NCBI GenBank assembly: GCA_003255065.1
Contig: QAOA01002849.1
Coordinates: 1-64,000, forward strand
Reading direction: 5' to 3'
DNA from: Cercis canadensis
Lineage: Eukaryota; Streptophyta; Magnoliopsida; Fabales; Fabaceae
DNA: 64,000 nt
Shown: one piece after another, positions 38,001 through 49,143 of the stretch
Layout of the letters: every line of letters begins with the position of its first letter
How positions within the stretch are numbered: the first letter of the stretch is position 1
The notes under the pieces: generated by a model
Told to the model about the DNA's origin: nothing
Database searches by the model: none
The model's input: the letters and a program-made list of their open reading frames with translations, nothing else
Position numbers and translations under genes: made by a program

Positions 38001-40802
38001 TCAAGCAGAAAGGGTTCAATTTGAGTGAAGGTGTTTCACGTGCCTATACGGAGACCAAAGGTCTCTCAAAGCATCACTACTTTGCCATCTTTCTAATCTT
38101 ACAAGGTAATTAGTCTAGGTAAAAGGCTCGTGTGTGCAAAAGTGTTATTGTATAGTGTGTGTGTGAGGGAATAAACAAAACAGCTTAATCACTATTCATA
38201 ATCATGAACATTTATTGAAAAAAACAAAATAAAAAGCAACAAGAGATACTAAATAAATATAAAGGACCAACCATAATTCAAATATGACAACAAAAGATTA
38301 AATGCAATGGCTTAACCCTCTACTAGTATCCCCAGTGGAATCGCCAAGCTGTCGCGACGTCCCTTTTCAAGAGCACGAAGTAGAGCGGCGAAACCCCTCC
38401 ACGAGAAAAAAAATATATATATAAGGATGCTATGATATTATGCAAAAGAATGGAGTCGCCACCAATCGTTTTATTCCATTTTGAAACAAATGAAATGGTG
38501 TGATTGGACACCTAAAATATTTGGTCTGCGTTCAGAGTTTGGATTCGGGGGTTGATTACGTGTAGGGAAGGTATTAGCACCCTACGACGTCCGTTCTTAG
38601 AATGGTTACCTATTTAATCTTTTTTTATCTTTTAAAGTGAATTAAATTGGTCATAACATTATATTTTAAAATAAATTAACATTGTGTTAGGTCCTGTCAG
38701 TCCTTCTGGCGAAACCTAAAAATATGCCTCAAGACTATTAGGCAGAGTTTGTGATTGTTATTACAATCTTCTTCCAATCTATTCTGTCATAAACAAGTTT
38801 AACATTTTTTATTATTTGAGTAATAACTACAAAATACAATTCATTATGCATGTTAGAAAGATGAATTTAAGATTTGTGGAAAAAAGATTTTTTATTGAAA
38901 GTCTTTCTTTAGCCCACCAGTACATCTAGAAAGGCCAAAGGGACAATCCTCACCTTCGGAATGTCAAAGAGTCGCTGTCATTACAGTTATCCGTAATTAT
39001 TCCATCGTCGGTATTCTAATCCATATTTTAAGGTAAATAAAAATATGATATTATGCGTAAAATATTTTTTAGAGAATTATGCATAGAAAGGATTTTTATC
39101 AGGAGTTAACCTCAAGCCCCACCAGTACCTCTGGCAAAACTAAAGAAACCCCTTTACCTTCGGAATGTCAAAATATTGTTATCATTATAGCTAATTTTGG
39201 TTATTCCCTCGTCAGTAATCTCAATCTAGCATAGGTGAAAAAAACATAATGACGAGATGTATCACAATGCAACAAATAAATGTTAAAAAAATATTAATTT
39301 AAAAGGTAAAGCGATATTAGAAATTTTATTGGTCACACCAGTACCTCTGGCATAACCAAGAAAATTATCCCTCACCTCAGGAATATTAGGAAACAATTGT
39401 CAACACAATTATTCTCTAACTTAATCCGTCGTCGGGCTTTAATATTCTTAAAAAAAAAAAAAGGAAAATGACTATGTACAATACAAAATGCATAATGCAT
39501 GTAAAATAAATGAGACAAAATAAATTAGTATTATAAAAAAATAAAAAATAAATAAACATGATAATAACAATATGCAAGGAAAGAAATAAATAAATTATAA
39601 TAGCTAAAAATAAAACATGAGTACTAAATAAATGAGCTCAAAGAAAAACTAAAACTAAATACATTAAATAATATAACTCTTAAGTAAAAGATAGACTTAA
39701 CTCTAAAAATAAAAATAAAATCCAATCCAATTAAAAGAAACAAATGCATAAACCTATGCAAAAAAATAAAGAAAATAAAACACAGAATGCTCCCTTTCTA
39801 ATTCGGACCAGGAAGCAAAAGGAAACAAAAAAAAGAGAGGCCACTAGATGGCCAAAACTGAATACTAAAAGAGTCAGCTTTATCAAAGAAAAGCTTTATT
39901 CTAATATACAAATATAAAGCACTAAAAAAAGTGAATCCAATTGGACAAATGAGCCCAATCCGTATCCAAGCTAACAAGTGAAGCAAGGAAAGGCCTCATA
40001 GCAATGAAATAAGTGAGAAGCATTGGATCAAATCCCTCCTAAAAGCCTTGACTAGACCAAATAGACTATAAGACAAAAATTTAAAGCAAACTTCAGCAAA
40101 TGATGGACGATGGAAAGAAAGGAAGACTTAACAGGGAGCAACCAAAAACGCAGCAAGGGAGGGAAAACGCAGAGAAGAAAAATAGTTTTCTTCTCATGGT
40201 TTAGAGCTCAAAGATTGGTTCTTTCTCACTTAATAAGTGTGCTAAGGTGAGGATCTTTCTCTCTATTTTACTTTTTTCTTCCAAAAATCTCTATCTCCCT
40301 CTTTGAATTCAGTTTCTCTCTCTAAAAGGGAGTTTCTCTCTCTAAAAATGGCTTTTCTTTCTAACTCAATTTATTCCTTTAATTTGGTTTCTCCCTTTTA
40401 ATTTGACTTCCGTTGTTTCTTTTCTGATTTTATGCATGCACCTAAAAATTTCTAAGTGCCATTTAATAAAAATTTGTGGATTTTGGAGGTGGCCTCAGTG
40501 ACATTGATTTTCTTTTTGAGTGACTGAACATTGGTCCTTCCTATGCTACTATGGTGATTTTGTTTGATTTTAAGATAATTTCTTTTAGGTCTCCATTTAC
40601 TTTAAAATGATGGGGAAATTGGAACGGGAATGATACAAAAGACAGTTGTGGATGCTGCGTGTGGGTTCAATAGAAATGGAAATTTAACACAAATAAAAAG
40701 GAACGAAAAAAAGATAGTATTGGTACCTGGCTTTGGTCGTTGCTATTCAAATTTTCAGCATTCTTCCTCTGCCTCCGTATCCCTCTGCTCTGTGTATCCG
40801 TC

Positions 40803-40840
<38 letters not shown>

Positions 40841-41275
40841 NTTTTTTTTTTTTTTTTTTCTGGTATTGCTCTTATGTTTGTGCCTTTGCTTCTCTCTGCC
40901 TGTGTCTCTTTTTATAGATATATATTTGTGCAAGTTGCACTGATATGAGATGATGATTTCTTGCTTTCAAGCTGCAAGAGGCATGGTTTGAAGCGTGGTT
41001 AGATTGGTGATCAGCAAAAGGGGGTTGCTGCCTTGCGTGTGGCTTCACAGAGCACTCATTTTTCTTTGCTTTTTTTTCATTTTTTTTATTTATTATCATA
41101 ATAATTTTTTTGTATTTTATATTCTTTAATTTATTTATTTTTTGTGATTTTTGTTAGCATTTTTAGCTATATCTACTTTATTTTGTAGTATTTAAATGTT
41201 TCAATTAAGCACATAAAAATATGGTTTCAAAGACCATCCCCAAAATTAACTAGTGTACAAATTTGGGTGTCAACA
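35035..41275 (-). mobile_element. Non-coding LTR retrotransposon (LARD/Tat-like), minus strand
   Basis: A 240-bp segment starting TGTCGC(A/G)A(T/C)GTCCCTTTT occurs at 35035 and again at 38350 in the same orientation. On the minus strand the long terminal repeat would run from 41275 (TGTTGACACCCAAATTTG) to 38350 (ending GGGACGTCGCGACA), about 2.9 kb. It is followed two bases later by TGGCGATTCCACTGGGGAT, which has the form of a tRNA primer-binding site. The internal region to 35.3 kb is about 3 kb with no ORF beyond short noise. The second LTR is truncated to its last 240 bp. LTR landmarks are an N in a poly-T at 40841 and tandem repeats at 38.9-39.4 kb. I see no convincing target duplication. 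Confidence 0.65.
38910..39445. repeat. Tandem ~205-220-bp repeat inside the LTR
   Basis: Three units begin at about 38915, 39115 and 39336. Each has CACCAGTACCTCTGGC or a close variant, then CACCTTCGGAATGTCAAA, a GTCATTA-rich stretch and TCCGTCGTCGG/TCCCTCGTCAG. A weaker fourth start (CAGTCCTTCTGGCGAAACC) is at 38697. These lie inside the retrotransposon LTR, not in host DNA. Confidence 0.8.
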
Positions 41276-41727
41276 CTCATCTCTTATATGAATTTAACTC
41301 TTTTTTGGTTTTTCATTCCTTTGTTGTGTGGTTCTGAAGAACTGGAATTGTTTGCTTTTGGTTTGAAATAGAGGTGCCAGAAAACTAGTAGATAGATCTT
41401 TCCTAGAAAAGTTACTTGAATATTTTGTTTTCTCATTTATATATTCAGCTAATTTTGCTGTTTTCGAAATGGAAGAACTGGATTGATTAACAATGATTGT
41501 TTGTAATAATTTTACTCTATATATTGGATTTCAAGCAATTATTTGTTTATGTCATCGCGCATTTTGGGACAAGAGGATTTCCCAGGAAGTTAGCGGTGAT
41601 GCCTTGGGTGAGGTATGCTCCTAGTAACCTTCAGCTGCAATTTTTTTTTTCCTCTTTAAGGTTTGATCTATTCACCTCTGCAATGCTTCCACCAATAGGA
41701 ATTTAGGGGCTATATCTTCAAGATAAT

Positions 41728-41730
<3 letters not shown>

Positions 41731-41789
<59 letters not shown>

Positions 41790-41803
41790 GGGAGAGAGAG
41801 AGG
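41731..41803. repeat. (GA)n microsatellite
   Basis: A nearly pure AG/GA dinucleotide run of about 70 bp with a few GGG interruptions near its end. It sits just downstream of the retrotransposon and is likely polymorphic in length. Confidence 0.95.
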
Positions 41804-42102
41804 TTGAAGATGATTAATTTTAAATATTATTATTTGGTCCTAAAATTTTTTTAAATATTATTTTTTGACCCTATTTTATAAATTTATTTTCATTTAAATA
41901 CTCTACGTGTCAAGCACGTAACACTTTTCGTCTATTTTTGGACGCCCGTTTGGGGCTTGGGGGTCAAACGCACATTTTTGTAGTTTAATGAGGTCTTTCT
42001 TACGTTTTTTAAAGATGGGGTAAAGTGCAACGAGAACATAGTTAAAATAGGTTTTTTAGACTTTTCCCTTTAAATTTTGGTAATTGTTTCACTAGTTAAA
42101 TT

Positions 42103-42988
42103 TTTAAATCTGCTAACTATTAATACATGCTTTTAAAACTGGGTCCAAATGTTTAAATATAAAAATATTCTCTAAACTAATTGAAATTTACACCGTTGAT
42201 TAACCCTATTGGTTTAATATATACGTTAACTATAACTCAATAATTGGCAAGATTTACACCTAACGTGAAGGACCTAACATCACATGCATTATATGTTGCG
42301 TGAGACAGTTCCCTCTTTTATTTGTTCCATTAAGACATGTTCCCTTCAATTTTTGTCCTTATCTCTAATCTATCCACAATGCAAAGCTGCATTGCTTTGA
42401 ATTCCAAATCGGGTGGGGTGACATTGAATATGCCATCCCTGGTAATACCAAACGGTAAGGGAGTAAAGATTAATTGAAACTAAATTGGAAGTGGATGGGA
42501 TAAAGGGAATTCGTGAAATCGTGAGGGTTAAGGGCAATGGCACAAAACATATTTTAAATCTGCTAACTATTAATACATCCTTTTAAAACTGGGTCCAAAT
42601 GTTATAATATAAAAATATTCTCTAAACTACTTGAAATTTACACCGTTGATTAACCATATTGGTTTAATATATACGTTAACTTTAACTCAAAAATTGGCAA
42701 GATTTAAACCTAACGTGATGGACCTAACATCACATGCATTATATGTTGCGTGAGACAGTTCCCTCTTTTAATTGTTCCATTAAGACATGTTCCCTTCAAT
42801 TTTTGTCCTTATCTGTAATCTATCCATAATGCAAAGCAGCATTGTTTTGAATTCCAAATCGTGTGTTAACATTGAAAATGTCATCTCTAGTACGTAATAT
42901 CAAACGGTAAGGGAGCAAAGATTAATTGAAACTAAATTGGAAGTGGATGGGATAAACGGCATTCGTACGTGAGGGTTAAGGGCAATTG
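42103..42988. repeat. ~445-bp tandem direct duplication, non-coding
   Basis: 42103-42545 and 42553-42988 are direct copies (AAATCTGCTAACTATTAATA through AAACGGTAAGGGAG to GTGAGGGTTAAGGGCAAT) with several per cent divergence. No ORF is conserved between them. 41276-42102 and 42989-43987 also hold no recognisable gene. Confidence 0.9.
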
Positions 42989-43987
42989 CGCCCTTAATTA
43001 AACTCTCCTCACTCCACCTCTGTTTATATCACTTCATCACAATATTTACACAGAGTCCCAATTCTCGTATTATCATTTAGCAGAATTAGTGTAACTTATT
43101 AAGCAACTGGCCCTATGATTTAATAAAATAATATGTACTTTCATCTACCATAGATGTTGTTTGAGGGGCATGGATCACCCTGGCTTTGCTTATTTATTAG
43201 GGTGAGCTTGGTATTGTATTTAAAAGGTCCTTCTGTATATATTTCTCAGAAGTAGCAGTTTTAGCAAGTGTTTGTAAAGTATTTAATTTTGTCGCTGAGA
43301 ATCATTTCTTTAGATGCAAACTCAAGGTCTAACAAGTAACAACAGAAACAAGATAGGCATAACCTACATTACAGGGATGGGACCGGGAACTCAATGGAGA
43401 ATATGGGAAGCACATCATCTTTTCGAATGCACACTTAGGTATATATACATGTGTAGAGAATCTGAATCGTACATAAAAAAATTAAGTGAAACGAGTGTAG
43501 ACCTAGTTTAAATGAAAATTTAAGTACAGATAAAGAACTGTGTATTCACAGGTTTGAAAAAAAACATCGCTCCGTGCGCTAATACTAGATGAACGTAGTT
43601 TGGTGAGCTTAAGGTCACAAATGGATACCCTTCTAGACTTTTTTGTGCTTGGTGCGGAGGCGGTTCGGGGTTGAGCTACATAAAATCGCCATGAAACTAT
43701 TCGTAAAGAACTGCCAAGTTGAGGTAGCTAGCCACCATATATGGAGAGTGATTAGAGAATAAAATGAAAAATAGAGAGCCGAGTGAACATGAAATAGGAT
43801 GGAAAATATTTATATGAAGATGAATAATTCCATTACATTCATTCTTAAACCCTGGTTGGGCTGCTACAGAGTACAGACAACAGTACACTCCTAATTACAC
43901 TGACTACAACAGTAATCTTTTACGTTATTCAATTCAAATACAAATTCAACAGAACATTTATTTTTCACAACTTTAGGTATCTTTAGG

Positions 43988-45547
43988 TCACTCTTCTATC
44001 AAATTTCTCTTTTTGTTATCTTGACTTTGAGACCATATTGTTATCTTGACTTTGAGACCATATTTCATTAGAAGAACAATTGAAGCGCTTGGAGAAATAG
44101 GATGACCTTCCACCACCTGGATATGATAATTGCATAGAATGGAACTTACTACCATCTTCATTTGAATGAAGGACAAGTCCTTACCTAAACAAGTCCTTGG
44201 TCCTGCATTAAAACTTATGAATTTGTAAGATGGTACATGAACAATGCTTCCTTTCTCTGAAATCCATCTCTCTGGTTTAAATTCCAAGCAATCTTTTCCC
44301 CATATTTCTTCAAATCTCCCCATTCCATACAAAGAAATCACTATCATATCATTCGGATTAATGGAATGCCCACTAGGAAGTGTGTCAGATTCAATTGCTT
44401 GCTTGCGCTCAAAAGGTACAGGAGGAAAAAGACGCAAAGCCTCACATATAGCAGCATGGAGATAAACTAGCTTTTTCACCTCGTCCACGCCTAAAATAAT
44501 CTGTTCACCCTTTTTGGCTGCAATATTCTCTTTGATCTCTTCAAGGATCTTAGCTTCCACCAAAGGATGTGTTGCCACGAGCCAGAAAAACCAAGTAAGG
44601 CCTGAAGTAATGGTATCTCTCCCTGCAACAAAAAGATTAAAAGCAGTGTCCCTTAGAAACTTGTCATCAATGGCTTGTCCCTTTTCTTCTTCACCCTTTA
44701 TTATAGCTGTCAGCAAGTCAACATGTGGTTCCTTCATTTCATTTTTGCCACGTTTGCTTAGCTCTTCGCGCTTTGATGCTATACATTCATATAGGAATTG
44801 ATCCAAAACCTTGCATGCTTCTGTCATCTTCTTCTCCTCACCAATTTGAAGCCAATTTTGAAGCTTCCATATGCCTCTTGGCACTATTTGTCTGTAGAAT
44901 ATGGACTCCTCAGCTTCATTAAAAGCCTTCTCAGTTGCAACTTTTGGGAAGTGAATGGAAAGGCAATTAGGATCAAATCCTAAAACTGTGAAGCAAATAT
45001 TATCAAAGGTGAACCGATTGAAGACATCTTGGAGATCCACCTCAATTCCTTGCTTTTGCACATGATTCACAACTGGAATTAAGCTGCTCTCCACCTTCTT
45101 CTGAATTAATCTTTCTAGAAACACCTCGAAGCTTCTATTTTTAAACACTGAATGTAGAATTGCCCTGTTGTATTTCCATAGCTCTAAATCTGCAGCAAAA
45201 ATGCCATCTCCAAAAGCTTCAAAACTCTCGCATAACTCAGGACCCTTCACGTAGTTGCCAAAATTCTTGCTCATCACGTGGTGAACGTTCATGGGATCGC
45301 CAGTAACCAAATAGTTAAATTTGGTAAACCAAGGTCCTCTGAACTCCCCTGTACCCCCATGTCGTCTCAAAACTTGGGTTGCAAACTCATGGATCTGCCA
45401 CAAGTTTAATAGAACTTGTGGTAGCATTCCAAGGATAGGCCAATCTGTGAGCAGAGGGTTTCTGTTGGGTTGGTTCCGCCGGAGCTGGAAAAGGAAAACT
45501 AAGCAAAGAATTGCAGCAAATATTTCAGCATATCCAAACATGGCCAT
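43988..45547 (-). CDS. CYP96A: Cytochrome P450, CYP86 clan, CYP96A type, single exon
   Basis: The protein is 519 aa, intronless, and a full-length microsomal P450. An N-terminal membrane anchor (AAILCLVFLF) is followed by a short basic stretch and a WPILGMLP hinge. The I-helix has AGRDT at 308-312 (oxygen activation), ExxR is EALR 369-372, PERW lies at 425-428, and the haem loop FNAGPRTCLG at 446-455 has ligand Cys453. The DITFDNICFTVLGFDP-like segment and FGNYxKGPE motif match the CYP96A family, whose studied member is a mid-chain alkane hydroxylase of cuticular wax. Fatty acyl or alkane hydroxylation at the ER is the likely role; the substrate cannot be read from sequence. The last 17 residues are atypical because of a 25-nt duplication (44014-44063). 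A TATA box lies about 70 bp upstream. It stands alone with no operon-like neighbours. Confidence 0.93.
   Translation of the reverse strand: MAMFGYAEIFAAILCLVFLFQLRRNQPNRNPLLTDWPILGMLPQVLLNLWQIHEFATQVLRRHGGTGEFRGPWFTKFNYLVTGDPMNVHHVMSKNFGNYVKGPELCESFEAFGDGIFAADLELWKYNRAILHSVFKNRSFEVFLERLIQKKVESSLIPVVNHVQKQGIEVDLQDVFNRFTFDNICFTVLGFDPNCLSIHFPKVATEKAFNEAEESIFYRQIVPRGIWKLQNWLQIGEEKKMTEACKVLDQFLYECIASKREELSKRGKNEMKEPHVDLLTAIIKGEEEKGQAIDDKFLRDTAFNLFVAGRDTITSGLTWFFWLVATHPLVEAKILEEIKENIAAKKGEQIILGVDEVKKLVYLHAAICEALRLFPPVPFERKQAIESDTLPSGHSINPNDMIVISLYGMGRFEEIWGKDCLEFKPERWISEKGSIVHVPSYKFISFNAGPRTCLGKDLSFIQMKMVVSSILCNYHIQVVEGHPISPSASIVLLMKYGLKVKITIWSQSQDNKKRNLIEE
44014..44063 (-). repeat. 25-nt exact tandem duplication at the P450 3' end
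   Basis: Two identical 25-nt units lie head to tail at 44014-44038 and 44039-44063. On the coding strand the first unit encodes the normal YGLKVKIT end. Because 25 is not a multiple of three, the second is read in another frame as IWSQSQDN and continues KKRNLIEE to a new stop. Removing one unit would give KITKREI and a stop, close to typical family ends. Confidence 0.9.
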
Positions 45548-45608
45548 TGTAAATCTATGGAGTTTTGTCTCTCTAGACTGGCCTAAGATATCTTAGATTG
45601 TGGGACTA

Positions 45609-45630
45609 AAATATATATTTATATATAAAC
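45609..45630 (-). promoter_or_regulatory. TATA-type promoter element of the P450 gene
   Basis: On the minus strand a TATATATAAATATATATTTT run lies roughly 60-80 bp upstream of the P450 ATG (45547), a normal plant core-promoter spacing for a short 5' UTR. Its AT-rich setting makes TATA-like words common, so this is a positional inference. Confidence 0.5.
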
Positions 45631-48140
45631 ACGTTTACGAGCTACTCCATTTGAACAACTTATTTGCTTGATGTATTTATTAAGAATTTAAGATTGTACA
45701 AGTTAAGTGGATCGCTGATTTTTTTAGGTGAAGTTGGTATAAAAGGTGATGTGAACTAGAGGTCCGATTTAGTTCACAAATTAAGTATATGGGATAAGAA
45801 GAACAAAAGGGTGAAATGATTATTGCATATTTAGGTGCAAGACATAAAAAATTTGAGTTGTATAAAAAAAGTTTAGGTTTTGTGTGGGTTCAACTAATGT
45901 TTAAGTATATCTAGTTAAATTTAAATGTAGTATGTGTGCAAGTCTAAAAATATGTAAATTTATAGGTATGTAAATAATATAACTCAAAGAAAATTATACT
46001 CTTATACTTTTAGAAAAATAAAAAAAAATTATAAAATTAATTTAAGCTGTTGTATTAAAATTTTGAAAGAATTTTGTATAAGTAGATCATTGCTGTAATG
46101 ACAATTATCTATGCTAGAAGCGTAGAAAATGTACTTGCTTGCTCTATGGGCCAAGTTTTTTTTTTAATCCTTGTCCGTTTTGTTTGATTCTATGGGGTTG
46201 ACGAATGACATGCGATTCTCTCTTATCTAGGTGCACATAGTTATTGGGAAAAGGGAGCTTAGCCACTTACATGGAGAGATCTAATTAGATAAAGACTAAA
46301 TCATGGATAACAGGTTTCGTCACTATTCTCTTGCCCTCCCCATCTCTCCTTAATTAACACTGTAGATCTCATGATACTAACATAAATGGGTAATGTTATC
46401 TGTAGGCTTATACCAATTCGACACAATATAAATATTATTAGACCTGTTTTCTTTTTTTTGCTCAAATTTACTAACTTGATTAGTGTGAGCAACTAGTGTA
46501 AAAAAATAGTGTATAATAAACACTTTTCTACATAAAACGTGGACATTATAAGAGGGGTAATGCTAATATGCTACTTTCACTTAGTTGAATGGGTTTGAAT
46601 GGAACTTACCAAGTAATTTTGGTGTTATTGTGAAGACTTCAAAAAATTGAGTTACTCAATATATATGTATCAAAATAATTAGTTCTTTGTAATTTTAAAA
46701 AATAAAATGGCATCATATAGAAAAATATGCCAAAAAATATATTGGAAATCTATCAAGATTCTATCAATTTTTCTTGATTATATTAAACTCAAATTCTATC
46801 AATTGTCTTAATATTTTAATGACATTAAATGACTCATTTTTTTGAAATTTTTATAATAACTTTAAAATTATGTTGTAAGTCTCACTATAACTTACCCAAA
46901 ACTTCACAAAAANAAAAAAAAAAAAAAAATATGAGATAGCACCACCCTTTAAGAGGGTGTTAGCTTCACGCTACCCATATTAAAGTTAGGTAGCGGTTGA
47001 AGACTTTAATAATGTTGATTGGGTATTTGGGGTTTATACGTCAACGTCAATTGACAATAGAATTGAGAAAATAATTGATTTAATATTAACAAAAAAATCA
47101 TTGATTGAAGTGATATTTAAAACTGGAAAGTGACATGTGAGAGATGTATAAGTGAGGTGAGGTCCCTGTGGACTGTCATATATAAAATTATTTACAAGTA
47201 TTTTTTTATAAATTTAAATTTTTAGGTTCAATTGGTTCTTAACATAATATCAGAGTCTTTTTTACTAAACAGTTAGGAGATTGAATCATCATGTCCTCAC
47301 TTTTATAATTAAATTAAAATTTTAACACATGGTATAAGTAGGCATATGCTTTATCCATACTTCACGCTCAAATAGGACTTTCGCATGCGGGGACTTATTA
47401 GATATCAAATTATTCGTGAGCCTTCACTTAACAATTTAAGTTTTTAAGTTGAATCAGTTTTTGACACACCTTACACTCTAAAATGTGGATTACACTTGCA
47501 GAAAACAAATCCAACTTACAATATTTAAATACTAAACATAGTTATTATACTTATGGACATTTGCTGAAGGTATAGCTTGGCAATATGGTCTTCTGGTTTT
47601 GCAGATCAAAAAACTTCTGGCATGTTTCATATCCAGAACAATTAAGCGGTTTCTTTGAAGACCGAAGGCATGAATATAATGTTTATGTAGCATATTTTAT
47701 TAATTATTGTTAAAAATATTTAAGCATCATAATATATTGTTTTGATTAGATTCTCACAATCATCAGAATTTTTTATATATTTTTGAATTTTGAGTAATTT
47801 TTCATGGTACTCTCAAGCGCAGATATAATGCAAAAAAGAAACCAAGCACTTTCTATATAAAATTAAATAAAATACAAACACAACCACTATATTCAATTTT
47901 GGTGGATAGAAATATGATTATCTTGTTTAAAATTATTAAATACATGAAGTATAATAGAATGCCAATTAATTGACTGCTTGTACAGAAAAAGAGAACTCAT
48001 AATTAAATATTTGTCCAACATTTTTCATTACTGGTGAGACCTTTTTTTTTTAATATGACAAACTACCCAAAGCTACTATACCATAATTAGGCCACCTTTT
48101 AATTCGTTTTCACCCATGAGTTAAGGTCCTTCAACAATAT
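45631..48140. other. Intergenic; MITE-like remnant at about 46549-46953
   Basis: No gene is seen. About 46549-46953 starts AAGAGGGGTAATGCTAAT and ends AGATAGCACCACCCTTT, which are imperfectly inverted, suggesting an old MITE. It holds the N at 46913 in an A-run. About 47210-47330 and 47430-47470 share TTTTTAGGTTCAATTGGTT-like words followed by an ATATCAGAG motif, reminiscent of copia LTR ends and primer-binding sites, but too weak to call. Confidence 0.4.
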
Positions 48141-49143
48141 TTTCTCTTCTAAACATTTAAGTTGTAAGATTGGAGAGCTAGCACAAGAGATTGTATCGCA
48201 ATGCAAAGGCTTACTGCTTGCCCAAATTGCAGTTAAGAAAACCATAGCTTGAATGAAAGATGTAAACGCACGGCATGTAGCATCGAAAGAACTAAAGAGC
48301 ACGTACACCTTTAAAAAAAACGAAAAAGAAAGCTTTTCTATATTGTGCATTGTTTCCGACTACATGATTAAAGTTGAAGATCTTATTGATCTTTATCAGA
48401 GGGATCTTTTGATGGGCATGATAGCATATATGATGCATACAACAGTGGCGAATTTGTGTTTAAGAGCTTAAAGCTCCCATGTTTATTAAAGAGTGCTGAT
48501 CATGACGAACATGATGCAAACCCATTCAAATAGATTTGTGCTTTTCCAGGTTAAGATGCATGACGAAATCTGAGATATGACACATGGTTAGCTCATGATC
48601 AAGATCAAAATAGAAATAATGTTCTATTCCAAGGTGATACAACTTTTTGATTGTAGAGAGGATTAATTTCAATGATACAACTTTTAGCATTTTGGAATGC
48701 ACAAGCTTGTCCTAATATCGTTACGCTAATTGTAAACAGGATCCTATTTTCAATCCATCAACAGATTGTAAGTTTTAAATCTATCATGAAATCATATTAA
48801 TCCATTAAAGCTTGAGGCATAAATAGGTGAACTAATTCATTTAGAGTTTTTCTTAACCTATTTGAAATGTGCAATGTAGGGCTGCCAATCGAGTTGTTTA
48901 ATTAAGTTGAAAACTTGAGAGTGCATTGATGGATATACTTGATCTAGTCTTAAACGCATGCCTTTGGAAGTGATATCAAGTATTGAGAGGTTGAAAGTGT
49001 TTAGATTTGATCAACTTGACGTGGTTTCTGAGAAATTTAGAGATAAACATGATATAAATATCGTCAGAGAAGCTTATTTTAGAGAAACATTATATATCCA
49101 AGTTATAAGTACTCGAACACTTTTATTTTTAAGTTCAGATTAA
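48140..49143 (+). pseudogene. CC-NBS-LRR resistance-gene relic (NB-ARC to LRR)
   Basis: One frame at about 48172-48250 reads ELAQEIVSQCKGLLLAQIAV, matching the GLPLA (CxGLPLA) motif of plant NB-ARC domains. After a stop, 48253-48471 gives ASKELKSTY...FSILCIVSDYMIKVEDLIDLY, the ARC2 winged-helix part (LKSxFLLCSL...VEDLLxYG). At 48553 comes VKMHDEI*DM, the MHD motif (48556-48564). At about 48945-49075, LKRMPLEVISSIERLKVFRF resembles the first LRRs of RPS2/RPS5-type proteins. Stops and frameshifts separate the pieces, and the P-loop end and most LRRs are missing. I am confident of the family and of its dead state, less of exact edges. Confidence 0.65.

Noticed and set aside
40630..40948. Several overlapping ORFs with poly-Phe or poly-Lys
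   Set aside because: They come from a poly-T run with an N inside a retrotransposon LTR.
35029..41280. CATCTC near both ends of the LTR element as a target duplication
   Set aside because: The right-hand copy is offset by two bases from the LTR end, so it does not meet the rule for a 5-bp duplication.
43314..43511. 65-aa ORF 5' of the P450 terminator region
   Set aside because: No recognisable motif, no promoter or splice context, and it lies in repeat-rich DNA.
44244..44983. Plus-strand ORFs over the P450 gene
   Set aside because: They are antisense shadows of the conserved P450 frame and have no domain.
48099..48350. Minus-strand 83-aa ORF
   Set aside because: The plus strand at the same place encodes NLR GLPLA-region residues; the minus ORF is a shadow.
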